Assembly: GCF_002285285.1 (NCBI RefSeq)
Contig: NZ_NSJF01000004.1
Location: forward strand, 62,001-126,000
DNA length: 64,000 nt
DNA from: Vandammella animalimorsus
Lineage (GTDB): Bacteria; Pseudomonadota; Gammaproteobacteria; Burkholderiales; Burkholderiaceae_C
Reading direction: 5' to 3'
Shown here: positions 40,389-49,481 of the stretch, in pieces
How positions within the stretch are numbered: the stretch's first letter is position 1
Layout: the number at the start of each line of letters is the position of its first letter
Position numbers and translations under genes: made by a program
Notes under the pieces: model-generated
What the model was told of the DNA's origin: nothing
The model's input: only the letters and a program-made list of their open reading frames with translations
Database searches by the model: none

Positions 40389-42542
40389 ATGAGCAAAACC
40401 GCCAATCCATCACGGCAGGTGCAGGTGCTGGGCATCGACGCCGGCGGCACCATGACCGATACCTTTTTCGTCGACAGCAAGGGCGAGTTCGTCGTGGGCA
40501 AGGCCCAGAGCACGCCGGACAACGAGGCGCGCGGGCTGATCGAGTCCAGCATCGACGCGCTGGGGCTGTGGGGCATGCAGCTGGAGAATGCGCTGCCGCA
40601 GTTGCAGACAGGCGTGTACTCGGGCACGGCCATGCTCAACCGCGTGGTGCAGCGCAAGGGGCTGAAGACCGGGCTGATCGTCAATGCGGGGTGTGAGGAC
40701 TTTCACCGCATGGGCCGCGCCGTGCAGGCCTACCTGGGATTTGCCTATGAGGACAGGCTGCACCTGAACACGCACTACTACGACGAGCCGCTGGTGCCCC
40801 GGCGCCTGACGCGCGGCGTGGTCGAGCGCGTGGACATGTTCGGCACGGTGGTGATCCCGCTCGATGAAGACAGCGCCCGCAAGGCCGCCAAGGAGCTGAT
40901 CGAGCAGGAGGTGCAGGGCATCGTCATCAGCCTGCTGCACTCGTACAAGAACCCCGCGCACGAGCGGCGCGTGCGCGACATCGTGCAGGAGGAGGTGAAG
41001 AAAAGCGGCAAGAACATTCCGGTGTTCGCCTCCACCGACTACTACCCGGTGCGCAAGGAGTCGCACCGCACCAACACCACCATCCTGGAGGCGTTCGCGG
41101 CCGAGCCTTCGCGCCAGACGCTCAACAAGATCACCACCGCCTTCAAGGACAAGGGCTCGAAGTTCGATTTCCGCGTCATGGCCACGCACGGCGGCACGAT
41201 TTCCTGGAAGGCCAAGGAGCTGGCGCGCACCATCGTCTCTGGCCCGATCGGCGGCGTGATTGGCGCCAAGTACCTGGGCGAGGTGCTGGGCTACAAGAAC
41301 ATCGCCTGCTCGGACATTGGCGGCACCTCGTTCGACGTGGCGCTGATCACGCAAGGCGAGATGACCATCAAGAACGACCCGGACATGGCGCGCCTGGTGC
41401 TGTCGCTGCCGCTGGTGGCCATGGACTCGGTGGGCGCGGGCGCGGGCAGCTTCATCCGCATCGACCCCTACACCAAGGCCATCAAGCTGGGGCCCGATTC
41501 GGCCGGCTACCGAGTGGGCGTGTGCTGGGCCGACAGCGGCATCGACACCATCACCGTGTCGGACTGCCACATGGTGCTGGGCTATCTGAACCCGGACAAC
41601 TTCCTGGGCGGGGCGCTGAAGCTGGACAAGCAGCGCGCCTATGACGCCATCAAGAAGCAGCTGGCCGACCCGCTGGGCCTGAGCGTGGAGGACGCGGCCG
41701 CCGGCGTGATCGAGCTGCTCGACGCGGAGCTGCGCGATTACCTGCGCTCGATGATTTCGGGCAAGGGCTACAACCCGGGCAGCTTCGTGTGCTTCTCCTA
41801 CGGCGGCGCAGGCCCGGTGCACACCTATGGCTACACCGAGGGGCTGGGCTTCGAGGACGTGATCGTGCCGGCCTGGGCGGCTGGCTTCTCGGCCTTTGGC
41901 TGCGCGGCGGCCGATTTCGAGTACCGCTACGACAAGAGCCTGGACATCAACCTGGCCACCGACGCCAGCGAGGCCGAACGCATTGCAGCGGCCAAGACCT
42001 TGCAGGATGCCTGGGCCGAGCTGACCGAGCGCGTGCTCGAAGAGTTCAAGCTCAACGGCTACACGCCCGATCAGGTCGAGCTCACGCCCGGCTACCGCAT
42101 GCAGTACCGCGGCCAGCTCAACGACCTGGAGATCGAGTCGCCCATCAAGAAGGCCGCCACCGAGAACGATTGGCTGGCGCTGGAGGAAGCCTTCAACGAC
42201 ACCTATGGCCGCGTGTATTCGGAGTCGGCGCGCTCGCCCGAGCTGGGCTACTCGGTCACCGGCGCCATCATGCGCGGCACCGTGCCCATTCCCAAGCCGC
42301 GCATCCCCAAGGAGGAGCTGGGCAGCGAGATTCCCGAGAAGAGCGCCTACCTGGGCACGCGCAAGTTCTATCGCAAGAAGAAGTGGGTGGATGCGCAGCT
42401 CTACAAGATGGAATCGCTCAAGCCCGGCAACCGCATCACCGGCCCGGCGGTGATCGAGTCCGACGCCACCACCTTCGTGGTGCCCGATGGCTTCGAGACC
42501 TGGCTGGACGGCCACCGCCTGTTCCACCTCAAGGAAGTCTGA
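40389..42542 (+). CDS. acxA: Acetone carboxylase beta subunit
   Basis: 717 residues, the length known for AcxA. It belongs to the HyuA/oxoprolinase ATPase family: GIDAGGTMTDTFFVD at the N-terminus, GTAMLNRVVQRKGLKTGLI, IGGTSFDVALITQGEM and CFSYGGAGPVHTYGY. AcxABC condenses acetone with bicarbonate to acetoacetate using ATP; this subunit provides the ATP-dependent activation. AGGAG at 40378-40382 sets the start. It is the first gene of the sigma-54-driven operon. Confidence 0.95.
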   Translation: MSKTANPSRQVQVLGIDAGGTMTDTFFVDSKGEFVVGKAQSTPDNEARGLIESSIDALGLWGMQLENALPQLQTGVYSGTAMLNRVVQRKGLKTGLIVNAGCEDFHRMGRAVQAYLGFAYEDRLHLNTHYYDEPLVPRRLTRGVVERVDMFGTVVIPLDEDSARKAAKELIEQEVQGIVISLLHSYKNPAHERRVRDIVQEEVKKSGKNIPVFASTDYYPVRKESHRTNTTILEAFAAEPSRQTLNKITTAFKDKGSKFDFRVMATHGGTISWKAKELARTIVSGPIGGVIGAKYLGEVLGYKNIACSDIGGTSFDVALITQGEMTIKNDPDMARLVLSLPLVAMDSVGAGAGSFIRIDPYTKAIKLGPDSAGYRVGVCWADSGIDTITVSDCHMVLGYLNPDNFLGGALKLDKQRAYDAIKKQLADPLGLSVEDAAAGVIELLDAELRDYLRSMISGKGYNPGSFVCFSYGGAGPVHTYGYTEGLGFEDVIVPAWAAGFSAFGCAAADFEYRYDKSLDINLATDASEAERIAAAKTLQDAWAELTERVLEEFKLNGYTPDQVELTPGYRMQYRGQLNDLEIESPIKKAATENDWLALEEAFNDTYGRVYSESARSPELGYSVTGAIMRGTVPIPKPRIPKEELGSEIPEKSAYLGTRKFYRKKKWVDAQLYKMESLKPGNRITGPAVIESDATTFVVPDGFETWLDGHRLFHLKEV

Positions 42543-42580
42543 ACCCGCATCTGGACCGCATTCGACAAGGAGTTTTCACC

Positions 42581-44899
42581 ATGACAAAGATCAAACCCAA
42601 TGAAGCGATGCGCGGCATCGTGCGCGGCGGCGAAACCCTCAAACAGCACCGCGACCGCATCATGGCCGCCACCCGCAAGACCGGCCATTACGCCGGGCTG
42701 GAGCAAATGAGCCTGCGCGACAAGGAGCCCATCCTCTACAACAAGCTGTTCTCGCGCCTGCGCGCTGGCGTGGTCGATGCGCGCGAGACGGCCAAGAAGA
42801 TTGCGGCTTCGCCCATCGTGGAGCAGGAAGGCGAGCTGTGCTTTACGCTCTACAACGCCGCTGGCGATTCGCTGCTGACCTCCACGGGCATCATCATCCA
42901 CGTGGGCACCATGGGCGCGGCCATCAAGTACATGATCGAGAACGACTGGGAGTCCAACCCAGGCATCCAGGACAAGGACATCTTCTGCAACAACGATTCG
43001 CTGATCGGCAACGTCCACCCCTGCGACATCCACACGATCGTGCCCATCTTCTGGGAGGGCGAGCTGGTGGGTTGGGTTGGCGGTGTGACGCACGTGATCG
43101 ACACGGGTTCGGTGGGACCCGGCTCGATGTCCACCGGCCAGGTGCAGCGCTTCGGTGACGGCTATTCGATCACCTGCCGCAAGATCGGCGCCAACGACGA
43201 GCTGTTCCGCGATTGGCTGCACGAGAGCCAGCGGATGGTGCGCACCACGCGCTACTGGATGCTGGATGAGCGCACCCGCGTGGCCGGCTGCCACATGATC
43301 CGCAAGCTGGTCGAGGAAGTGATCGAACAGGAAGGCATCGAGAACTACTGGAAGTTTGCCTACGAGGCGGTCGAGCACGGCCGCATCAGCCTGCAAAACC
43401 GCATCAAGGCCATGACGGTGCCCGGCACCTATCGCCAGGTCGGCTTCGTGGACGTGCCCTACAACCACGAGGATGTGCGCGTGCCCTCGGACTTCGCCAA
43501 GGTAGACACCATCATGCACTCGCCCTCGGAGATGACCATCCGCGCCGATGGCACTTGGCGGCTGGACTTCGAAGGCTCCAGCCGCTGGGGCTGGCACACC
43601 TACAACGCCCATCAGGTCAGCTTCACCTCAGGCATCTGGGTGATGATGACGCAGACGCTGATTCCGTCAGAGATGATCAACGACGGAGCGGCCTACGGCA
43701 CCGAGTTCCGTCTGCCCAAGGGCACCTGGATGAACCCTGACGACCGGCGCGTGGCGTTTTCGTATGCCTGGCACTTCCTGGTCTCGACCTGGACCTCGCT
43801 GTGGCGCGGCCTGTCGCGTTCGTACTTCAGCCGTGGCTACCTGGAAGAAGTCAACGCCGGCAACGCCAACACCTCCAACTGGCTGCAGGGCGGGGGCTTC
43901 AACCAGTACAACGAAATCCACGCCGTCAACAGCTTCGAGTGCGCGGCCAACGGCATTGGCGCCTCGGCCTACGCCGATGGCCTGAGCCACGCCGCCGCCA
44001 TCTGGAACCCGGAAGGCGATATGGGCGACATGGAGATCTGGGAGCTGGCCGAGCCGCTGGTCTATCTGGGCCGCCAGATCAAGGCTTCATCGGGTGGTTC
44101 CGGCAAGTACCGCGGCGGCTGCGGCTGGGAGAGCCTGCGCCTGGTCTGGAATGCCAAGGACTGGACGATGTTCTTCATGGGCAATGGCAACATGAGCAGC
44201 GACTGGGGCCTGATGGGGGGCTTTCCGGCCGCATCGGGCTACCGTTTCGAGGCGCATGACACCGGCCTCAAGCAAATCATTGCCGATGGCAAGCCCATCC
44301 CGCTGGGCGGCGACATCGATCCGGGCGAGCGCAGCTATGAAAAGCTCATCCCCGGCGCCAAGGTCAAGCGCGACAAGCAAGCCATCACCACCGAGGCCAT
44401 GTTCAAGGACTACGACCTGTACCTGAACACCATGAAAGGCGGCCCAGGCTTTGGCGACCCGCTGGACCGTGACCCGCAGGCGGTGGTGGCCGATCTGGAA
44501 GGCGGCTACATCCTGCCGCGCTTTGCCGAGAGCATCTACGGCGTGATCGCCAAGGAAAACGCCGACGGCACCTGGAGCTGCGACGAAAAAGCCACCCAAG
44601 CCAAGCGCAAGGACATCCTCAAGCAGCGCCTGGCGCGCGCCGTGCCCACGCGCGAGTGGATGAAAACCGAGCGCGAAAAAATCCTCGCCAAGGATGCAGG
44701 CACGCAAGTGCAGCAGATGTATGCCTCGTCCTTCAAGCTCGGCCCGCGCTTTGAGGAGTCGTTCCGCAAGTTCTGGGATCTGCCCAAGGACTGGCAGCTG
44801 CGCGAGGAGGACATCGGCATCCCGCACTACGGCTCCACACACCACATGGACATCTCCGAACTGCCGGACGTGCACATCGTGCAATTCGTGGAGGAATAA
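42581..44899 (+). CDS. acxB: Acetone carboxylase alpha subunit
   Basis: 772 residues, close to the known AcxB length. It is of the HyuB family: LYNAAGDSLLTSTGIIIHVGTMG, NDSLIGNVHPCDIHTIVPIFW, VGGVTHVIDTGSVGPGSMSTG. In the complex this subunit carries the carboxylation and metal (Mn) chemistry. AAGGAG lies 12 bases before the ATG at 42581. It follows acxA by 38 bp and precedes acxC by 90 bp. It cannot be confused with acetophenone carboxylase given the gene set and sizes. Confidence 0.95.
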   Translation: MTKIKPNEAMRGIVRGGETLKQHRDRIMAATRKTGHYAGLEQMSLRDKEPILYNKLFSRLRAGVVDARETAKKIAASPIVEQEGELCFTLYNAAGDSLLTSTGIIIHVGTMGAAIKYMIENDWESNPGIQDKDIFCNNDSLIGNVHPCDIHTIVPIFWEGELVGWVGGVTHVIDTGSVGPGSMSTGQVQRFGDGYSITCRKIGANDELFRDWLHESQRMVRTTRYWMLDERTRVAGCHMIRKLVEEVIEQEGIENYWKFAYEAVEHGRISLQNRIKAMTVPGTYRQVGFVDVPYNHEDVRVPSDFAKVDTIMHSPSEMTIRADGTWRLDFEGSSRWGWHTYNAHQVSFTSGIWVMMTQTLIPSEMINDGAAYGTEFRLPKGTWMNPDDRRVAFSYAWHFLVSTWTSLWRGLSRSYFSRGYLEEVNAGNANTSNWLQGGGFNQYNEIHAVNSFECAANGIGASAYADGLSHAAAIWNPEGDMGDMEIWELAEPLVYLGRQIKASSGGSGKYRGGCGWESLRLVWNAKDWTMFFMGNGNMSSDWGLMGGFPAASGYRFEAHDTGLKQIIADGKPIPLGGDIDPGERSYEKLIPGAKVKRDKQAITTEAMFKDYDLYLNTMKGGPGFGDPLDRDPQAVVADLEGGYILPRFAESIYGVIAKENADGTWSCDEKATQAKRKDILKQRLARAVPTREWMKTEREKILAKDAGTQVQQMYASSFKLGPRFEESFRKFWDLPKDWQLREEDIGIPHYGSTHHMDISELPDVHIVQFVEE

Positions 44900-44989
44900 G
44901 CCTCGCCCCATGCGCAAGAGGCCGCTGCTGCCCTATTCGGGGCGGCAGCCCATCCAACCCCATCAATTGGAAAAAGACAGGAGACCAAC

Positions 44990-45496
44990 ATGGCATACGA
45001 ACGCGCCAAAATTGCCGACCTCATCGACGGCACCATCGACCGCGACACCCTGCACCAGATGCAGTCCACCCCCAAAGACCCGGAGCGCTTTGAGACCTAC
45101 ATCTCCATCCTGCAGGAGCGGGTGGAGTGGGACGACAAAATCATCCTGCCGCTGGGCCCCAAGCTCTACGTCGTGCAGGAAAAAGGCAGCAACCGTTGGG
45201 TCATCAAATCCGAGGCCGGCCACGTGTTCTGCGACTGGAAGGAGAACTGGAAGCTGCACGCCGTGGTCTACGTGCGCGATACGCAAGACAAACTCGATGA
45301 GCTCTACCCCAAGCTCATGTCGCCCACGCAGGGCTGGCAGGTTATCCGCGAGTACTACTGCCCCAAGAGTGGCGCACTGCTGGACGTGGAAGCGCCCACA
45401 CCGTGGTACCCGGTGATCCACGACTTCGAGCCCGACATCGAAGCCTTCTACTCCGAAACCCTGGGCCTGCCCGTGCCTGAGTGCAGCAACCCTTAA
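44990..45496 (+). CDS. acxC: Acetone carboxylase gamma subunit
   Basis: 168 residues, exactly the known AcxC length. It has the small-subunit sequence MAYERAKIADLIDGTID, the central GHVFCDWKENWKLHAVVYVRD and REYYCPKSGALLDVEAPTPWYPVIHDFEPD, with cysteines that could bind a metal. It is essential in the alpha2-beta2-gamma2 enzyme. AGGAG lies at about 44980. A hairpin follows the stop, marking the operon end. Confidence 0.95.
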   Translation: MAYERAKIADLIDGTIDRDTLHQMQSTPKDPERFETYISILQERVEWDDKIILPLGPKLYVVQEKGSNRWVIKSEAGHVFCDWKENWKLHAVVYVRDTQDKLDELYPKLMSPTQGWQVIREYYCPKSGALLDVEAPTPWYPVIHDFEPDIEAFYSETLGLPVPECSNP

Positions 45497-45509
45497 GGCG
45501 TGAGCGCAA

Positions 45510-45535
45510 GCGAGGCAGGCCATGTCCTGCCTCGC
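45510..45535. terminator. Hairpin after acxC
   Basis: A perfect 10-bp stem GCGAGGCAGG / CCTGCCTCGC with a 6-base loop, 14 bp after acxC. There is no T-run, so it may act as an mRNA 3'-end stabiliser or a weak terminator. Confidence 0.5.
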
Positions 45536-45583
45536 CGCTTCTGCATGTGCCCGCTGCCCATGCCGCGCGGCAGCCTCAAGCGG

Positions 45584-45599
45584 TATAGCGGCAGCTATA
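45584..45599. promoter_or_regulatory. MntR-like operator upstream of the sit operon
   Basis: TATAGC-GGCA-GCTATA, a perfect 6-bp inverted repeat with a 4-base spacer. Its core ATAGC-N4-GCTAT equals the core of the E. coli mntH MntR site as I recall it. It is 107 bp before sitA and abuts a TAGAAT (45601-45606) that could be the -10, so a bound repressor would block initiation. Confidence 0.6.
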
Positions 45600-45705
45600 T
45601 TAGAATGGATTAGCACTGGCTATACAGTGCCACAGCCAGCCACAAGCCAGCCATGCACAGCGCCGTTGTGCGCTTGTTTGTCCACCCCTTTCTCAAGAGC
45701 TGCCC

Positions 45706-46677
45706 ATGTCTGAACCCCTTGCTCTCCCTGTCTTGCCCCGTGGCCTGCATGGCCTGTTGCAGCGCCTGCGCCGCATGCCCTGGCTGCTGGCTGCCCTGTT
45801 GCTGAGCTGCCTGTGCGCCAACAGCGTCGCGCTGGCGCAATCGGCGGCAACGCCAGGCAAGAAGCTCAAGGTCGTCACCACCTTCACCATCATTGCCGAC
45901 ATGGCCCGCAACGTCGCTGGCGATGCGGCCACGGTCGAATCCATCACCAAGCCAGGCGCGGAAATCCACGGTTATCAGCCCACACCGGGCGATCTGGTGC
46001 GGGCCCAAGGCGCGCAGCTGATTCTGTGGAACGGGCTGAACCTGGAGTCCTGGTTCGAGCGCTTCTACCAGCGCCTCGATGGCGTGCCCAGCGCCGTCGT
46101 CTCCAAGGGCGTGACGCCGATCGACATCGCCCAGGGCCCGTACGCTGGCAAGCCCAACCCGCACGCCTGGATGTCGCCAGCGGCAGCCATGGTCTATGTG
46201 GACAACATCCGCGATGCGCTGGTGCAGCACGACCCGGCCCATGCCGCCACTTACACGGCCAATGCCCAAGCCTACAAACAGCGCATCGAGGCGGCCATCG
46301 CCCCGATCCGCAGCACGCTGGAGCAGCTGCCTCAAGAACGCCGCTGGCTGGTCAGCAGCGAAGGCGCGTTCAGCTATCTGGCGCGCGATTTCGGTCTGCG
46401 CGAGCTGTACCTTTGGCCCATCAACGCCGATCAGCAGGGCACGCCACAGCAGGTGCGCCGCGTCATCGACGCCGTGCGCGAGCACAAGATCCCTGCCATC
46501 TTCAGCGAGAGCACCATCTCCCCAGCCCCTGCGCAGCAGGTGGCGCGCGAGGCCGGCATCCACTACGGCGGCGTGCTGTACGTGGATTCGCTGACCGAGG
46601 CCGACGGCCCGGTGCCCACTTACCTGGATCTGCTGCGCGTGACCAGTGAAACCATTGCCAAGGGCCTGACGCCGTGA
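45706..46677 (+). CDS. sitA: Manganese/iron ABC transporter substrate-binding protein, SitA type
   Basis: 323 residues with a membrane-proximal signal (helix about residues 26-45, cleavage near ALAQ). Cluster A-I metal-binding protein: VVTTFTIIADMARNVAGD, the histidine in AEIHGYQPTPGD, NPHAWMSP, the glutamate in VSSEGAFSYLARDFGL and the aspartate in YVDSLTEADGPVPTYLDLL. The two-His, Glu, Asp ligand set fits Mn or Fe rather than zinc importers with His-rich loops. It heads a four-gene coupled operon, 209 bp after acxC. Confidence 0.92.
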   Translation: MSEPLALPVLPRGLHGLLQRLRRMPWLLAALLLSCLCANSVALAQSAATPGKKLKVVTTFTIIADMARNVAGDAATVESITKPGAEIHGYQPTPGDLVRAQGAQLILWNGLNLESWFERFYQRLDGVPSAVVSKGVTPIDIAQGPYAGKPNPHAWMSPAAAMVYVDNIRDALVQHDPAHAATYTANAQAYKQRIEAAIAPIRSTLEQLPQERRWLVSSEGAFSYLARDFGLRELYLWPINADQQGTPQQVRRVIDAVREHKIPAIFSESTISPAPAQQVAREAGIHYGGVLYVDSLTEADGPVPTYLDLLRVTSETIAKGLTP

Positions 46678-47648
46678 GCGCGCAACGCCAGCCCATGCCT
46701 GCCGCCGAGACTGCAACCGTTGCAACCGTTGTAGCGGCTGCGCCGGCCGCCGCTGCCGCGCCTGGTAGCGGCATTGCCGTGCATGGGCTGCGCATCACCT
46801 ACCGCAACGGCACCACAGCACTGCACGATGCCAGCTTCGAGACCCCCACCGGCAGCATCACCGCGCTGGTGGGCGTCAACGGCAGCGGCAAATCCACGCT
46901 GTTCAAGGCCATCATGGGCTTTCTGCGCCCGGCGCAAGGCCAGGTGCGGGTGCTGGGCATGCCGGTGCAGCAGGCGCTGCGCCGCAACCTCATTGCCTAC
47001 GTGCCGCAAAGCGAGGAGCTGGATTGGAACTTCCCGGTACTGGTCGAGGACGTGGTCATGATGGGCCGCTACGGCCACATGGGCTTTTTGCGCCGCCCCA
47101 GCTCCGCCGACCGCGCCGCAGTGCATGAGGCACTTGCGCGCGTGGATCTGTTGGCACAGCGCAAGCGTCAGATCGGCGAGCTCTCCGGCGGGCAAAAAAA
47201 GCGCGTCTTCCTGGCTAGGGCACTGGCCCAACAGGCGCGCGTCATCCTGCTGGACGAGCCCTTCACCGGCGTGGATGTCAAAACCGAAGAGGCCATCATT
47301 GCGCTGCTGCGCACGCTGCAGCGCGAGGGCCGGGTGATGCTGGTGTCCACGCACAACCTGGGCAGCGTGCCCGAGTTCTGCGACCGCACCGTGCTCGTCA
47401 AAGGCACGGTGCTGGCCTCAGGCCCCACGGCCGAGGTTTTCACCCATGACAACCTGGCGCGCGCCTTTGGCGGCTTGTTGCGCCATTTCGATCTGCCGCA
47501 GGCGCACGGCAGCGGCAAAGGCGCCGTGGTCGGCATCATGACCGATGACGAGCGCCCGCTGGTGCTGCTCGACGGCCGCTCCAGCGTGCGCGGCAGGCCC
47601 CAGCCCGGCGGCGAAAGCCAGGCCAAGGCCCAGGAGCCGCAGCCATGA
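46674..47648 (+). CDS. sitB: Manganese/iron ABC transporter ATP-binding protein, SitB type
   Basis: 324 residues from a GTG that overlaps the sitA stop (GTGA). An Ala-rich lead of about 30 residues precedes the ATPase: Walker A GVNGSGKST, YVPQSEELDWNFPV (the Q-loop form typical of metal importers), signature LSGGQKKRVFLARALAQ and Walker B VILLDEPFTGVD. The C-terminal 60 residues are polar and less conserved. It powers SitC and SitD. Confidence 0.92.
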   Translation: MSAQRQPMPAAETATVATVVAAAPAAAAAPGSGIAVHGLRITYRNGTTALHDASFETPTGSITALVGVNGSGKSTLFKAIMGFLRPAQGQVRVLGMPVQQALRRNLIAYVPQSEELDWNFPVLVEDVVMMGRYGHMGFLRRPSSADRAAVHEALARVDLLAQRKRQIGELSGGQKKRVFLARALAQQARVILLDEPFTGVDVKTEEAIIALLRTLQREGRVMLVSTHNLGSVPEFCDRTVLVKGTVLASGPTAEVFTHDNLARAFGGLLRHFDLPQAHGSGKGAVVGIMTDDERPLVLLDGRSSVRGRPQPGGESQAKAQEPQP

Positions 47649-48538
47649 GCGACGCTGCCGGTCTGCTGCCACTGCTGCTCGAGCCCTTTGGCTACGCCTA
47701 TATGCGAAACGCCATGCTGGTCACGACGCTGATCGGTGCGGTCTGCGCCTTTTTGTCCTGCTTTCTGATGCTCAAGGGCTGGTCGCTGATCGGCGACGCG
47801 CTTTCGCACGCCATCGTGCCCGGCGTGGCCGGCGCCTATCTGCTGGGCCTGCCTTTTTCACTGGGGGCGTTCTTTTCCGGCGCGCTGGCCGCTGGCGCCA
47901 TGGTGCTGCTGCGCCAGCGCACAGCCCTCAAGGAGGACGTGGTCATCGGCCTGGTCTTCACACTGTTCTTCGGCCTGGGGCTGTTCATGATCTCGCTCTG
48001 GCCCAGCCGCGTGGATCTGCAAAGCATTGCGCTGGGCAATGTGCTGGCCATCACCTGGGGCGATACCGTGCAGATTCTGCTCATCGGCTGCGTCACGCTG
48101 CTGGTGCTGCTGCTCAAGTGGAAGGACTGGATGCTGCTGTTCTTCGACGAGGGCCATGCGCGCAGCGTGGGCCTGCGCCCGGGGCCGCTCAAGCTGCTGT
48201 TCTTCGCGCTGCTGGCCGCCAGCAGTGTGGCCGCCATGCAGGCCGTAGGGGCGCTGCTGGTGATCGCGCTGATCGTCACCCCCGGCGCCACGGCCTACCT
48301 GCTCAGCGACCGCTTCGGCCGCGTCATCGCCATCGCCGTGGCGCTGGGCGCTGGCAGCAGCCTGGCCGGGGCCTATGCCAGCTACTTCCTCGACGGCGCT
48401 ACCGGCGCCGTCATCGTGCTGCTGCAAACGAGCCTGTTCTTGCTCGCCTTCGTCTTTGCGCCCAAGCACAGCCTGCTGGCCGCCCGGCAACGCAGGCAGC
48501 ATCCGCCGCCCAATGCGCTACAAGGGGGGCAGCCATGA
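47645..48538 (+). CDS. sitC: Manganese/iron ABC transporter permease, SitC type
   Basis: 297 residues with about eight hydrophobic helices. Typical ABC-3 family segments are FLMLKGWSLIGDALSHAIVPG, DVVIGLVFTLFFGLGLFMIS and GALLVIALIVTPGATAYLLS. The start overlaps the sitB stop by 4 bp. It pairs with SitD to form the channel. Confidence 0.92.
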   Translation: MSDAAGLLPLLLEPFGYAYMRNAMLVTTLIGAVCAFLSCFLMLKGWSLIGDALSHAIVPGVAGAYLLGLPFSLGAFFSGALAAGAMVLLRQRTALKEDVVIGLVFTLFFGLGLFMISLWPSRVDLQSIALGNVLAITWGDTVQILLIGCVTLLVLLLKWKDWMLLFFDEGHARSVGLRPGPLKLLFFALLAASSVAAMQAVGALLVIALIVTPGATAYLLSDRFGRVIAIAVALGAGSSLAGAYASYFLDGATGAVIVLLQTSLFLLAFVFAPKHSLLAARQRRQHPPPNALQGGQP

Positions 48539-49368
48539 CTTTGGAGCAGTTACTGCAGCCGCTGCAGTTCGACTTCATGCGCCAGGCACTGCTGATTGCG
48601 ACCATCGTCGCCGTGCCCACGGCGCTGCTGTCCTGTCTGCTGGTCGTCAAGGGCTGGGCGCTGCTGGGCGATGCCATTGCCCATGCCGTGTTTCCAGGCG
48701 TGGTCTTGGCCTACCTGCTGGGCCTGCCGCTGGCCGCCGGCGCTTTTGCCGCCGGGCTGTTCTGCGCCGCCGCCACGGGCTACGTACACCGCAACAGCCG
48801 CATCAAGCAGGACACGGTCATGGGTGTGGTGTTCTCCGGCCTGTTCGCGCTGGGGCTGCTGCTGCACGGCTGGGTGCGCAGCAACGTGCACCTGGAGCAC
48901 ATCCTGTTTGGCGACCCGCTGGGCGTACTGCCTGCCGACCTGTGGCAGGCGGCCGCTATTGCCCTGGGCATCAGCGCTTGGATGGCACTGAAATGGCGCG
49001 ACCTGCTGCTGCATGCCTTCGATCCAGTTCAGGCGCACACCATGGGTCTGCGTTGCACGCTGCTGCACTACAGCCTGCTGATGGCCGTCTCGCTGGCGGT
49101 GGTGGCCAGCCTCAAAGCCGTGGGGCTGGTGCTGGCCATTGCGCTGCTGATCGCGCCAGGCGCCACTGCCTTGCTGTTGGTGCGCACCTTTGGCCGCATG
49201 TTGCTGCTGGCCTGCGTCATCGCCGTTACGGCCGCGCTGCTGGGCGTGTACCTGAGCTTCTTGCTCGACAGCGCCCCTGCGCCTACCATCGTGCTTTTGC
49301 TGGGAATCTTCTTCCTCATTGCGCTGGGCTTTTCAGCCTGGCGGGGTGGGCGCAAGCAGCGAGCCTGA
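48535..49368 (+). CDS. sitD: Manganese/iron ABC transporter permease, SitD type
   Basis: 277 residues, paralogous to sitC: LLVVKGWALLGDAIAHAVFPG, DTVMGVVFSGLFALGLLLHG and VLAIALLIAPGATALLLV. It overlaps sitC by 4 bp. A longer frame beginning upstream is a shadow of sitB and sitC. It is the last gene of the operon; tehB follows at a distance of 113 bp. Confidence 0.92.
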   Translation: MTLEQLLQPLQFDFMRQALLIATIVAVPTALLSCLLVVKGWALLGDAIAHAVFPGVVLAYLLGLPLAAGAFAAGLFCAAATGYVHRNSRIKQDTVMGVVFSGLFALGLLLHGWVRSNVHLEHILFGDPLGVLPADLWQAAAIALGISAWMALKWRDLLLHAFDPVQAHTMGLRCTLLHYSLLMAVSLAVVASLKAVGLVLAIALLIAPGATALLLVRTFGRMLLLACVIAVTAALLGVYLSFLLDSAPAPTIVLLLGIFFLIALGFSAWRGGRKQRA

Positions 49369-49481
49369 GAGCCTGTCCATGCATGCACGCAGGCTTCCAA
49401 GAGACCTCAAGCCCTGCGCGCATCTCCCATACCTCTCTGCCACACCCAGACACGAGTGCCGCCGCCCTTGTGCCTCATGCC

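Noticed and set aside
40410-42527. Minus-strand open frame of about 700 codons opposite acxA
   Set aside because: A shadow of the acxA coding strand; no domains, and incompatible with the conserved acetone carboxylase operon.
45510-45535. Strong rho-independent terminator after acxC
   Set aside because: The stem is perfect but lacks a following T-run, so it is only listed as a hairpin of uncertain role.
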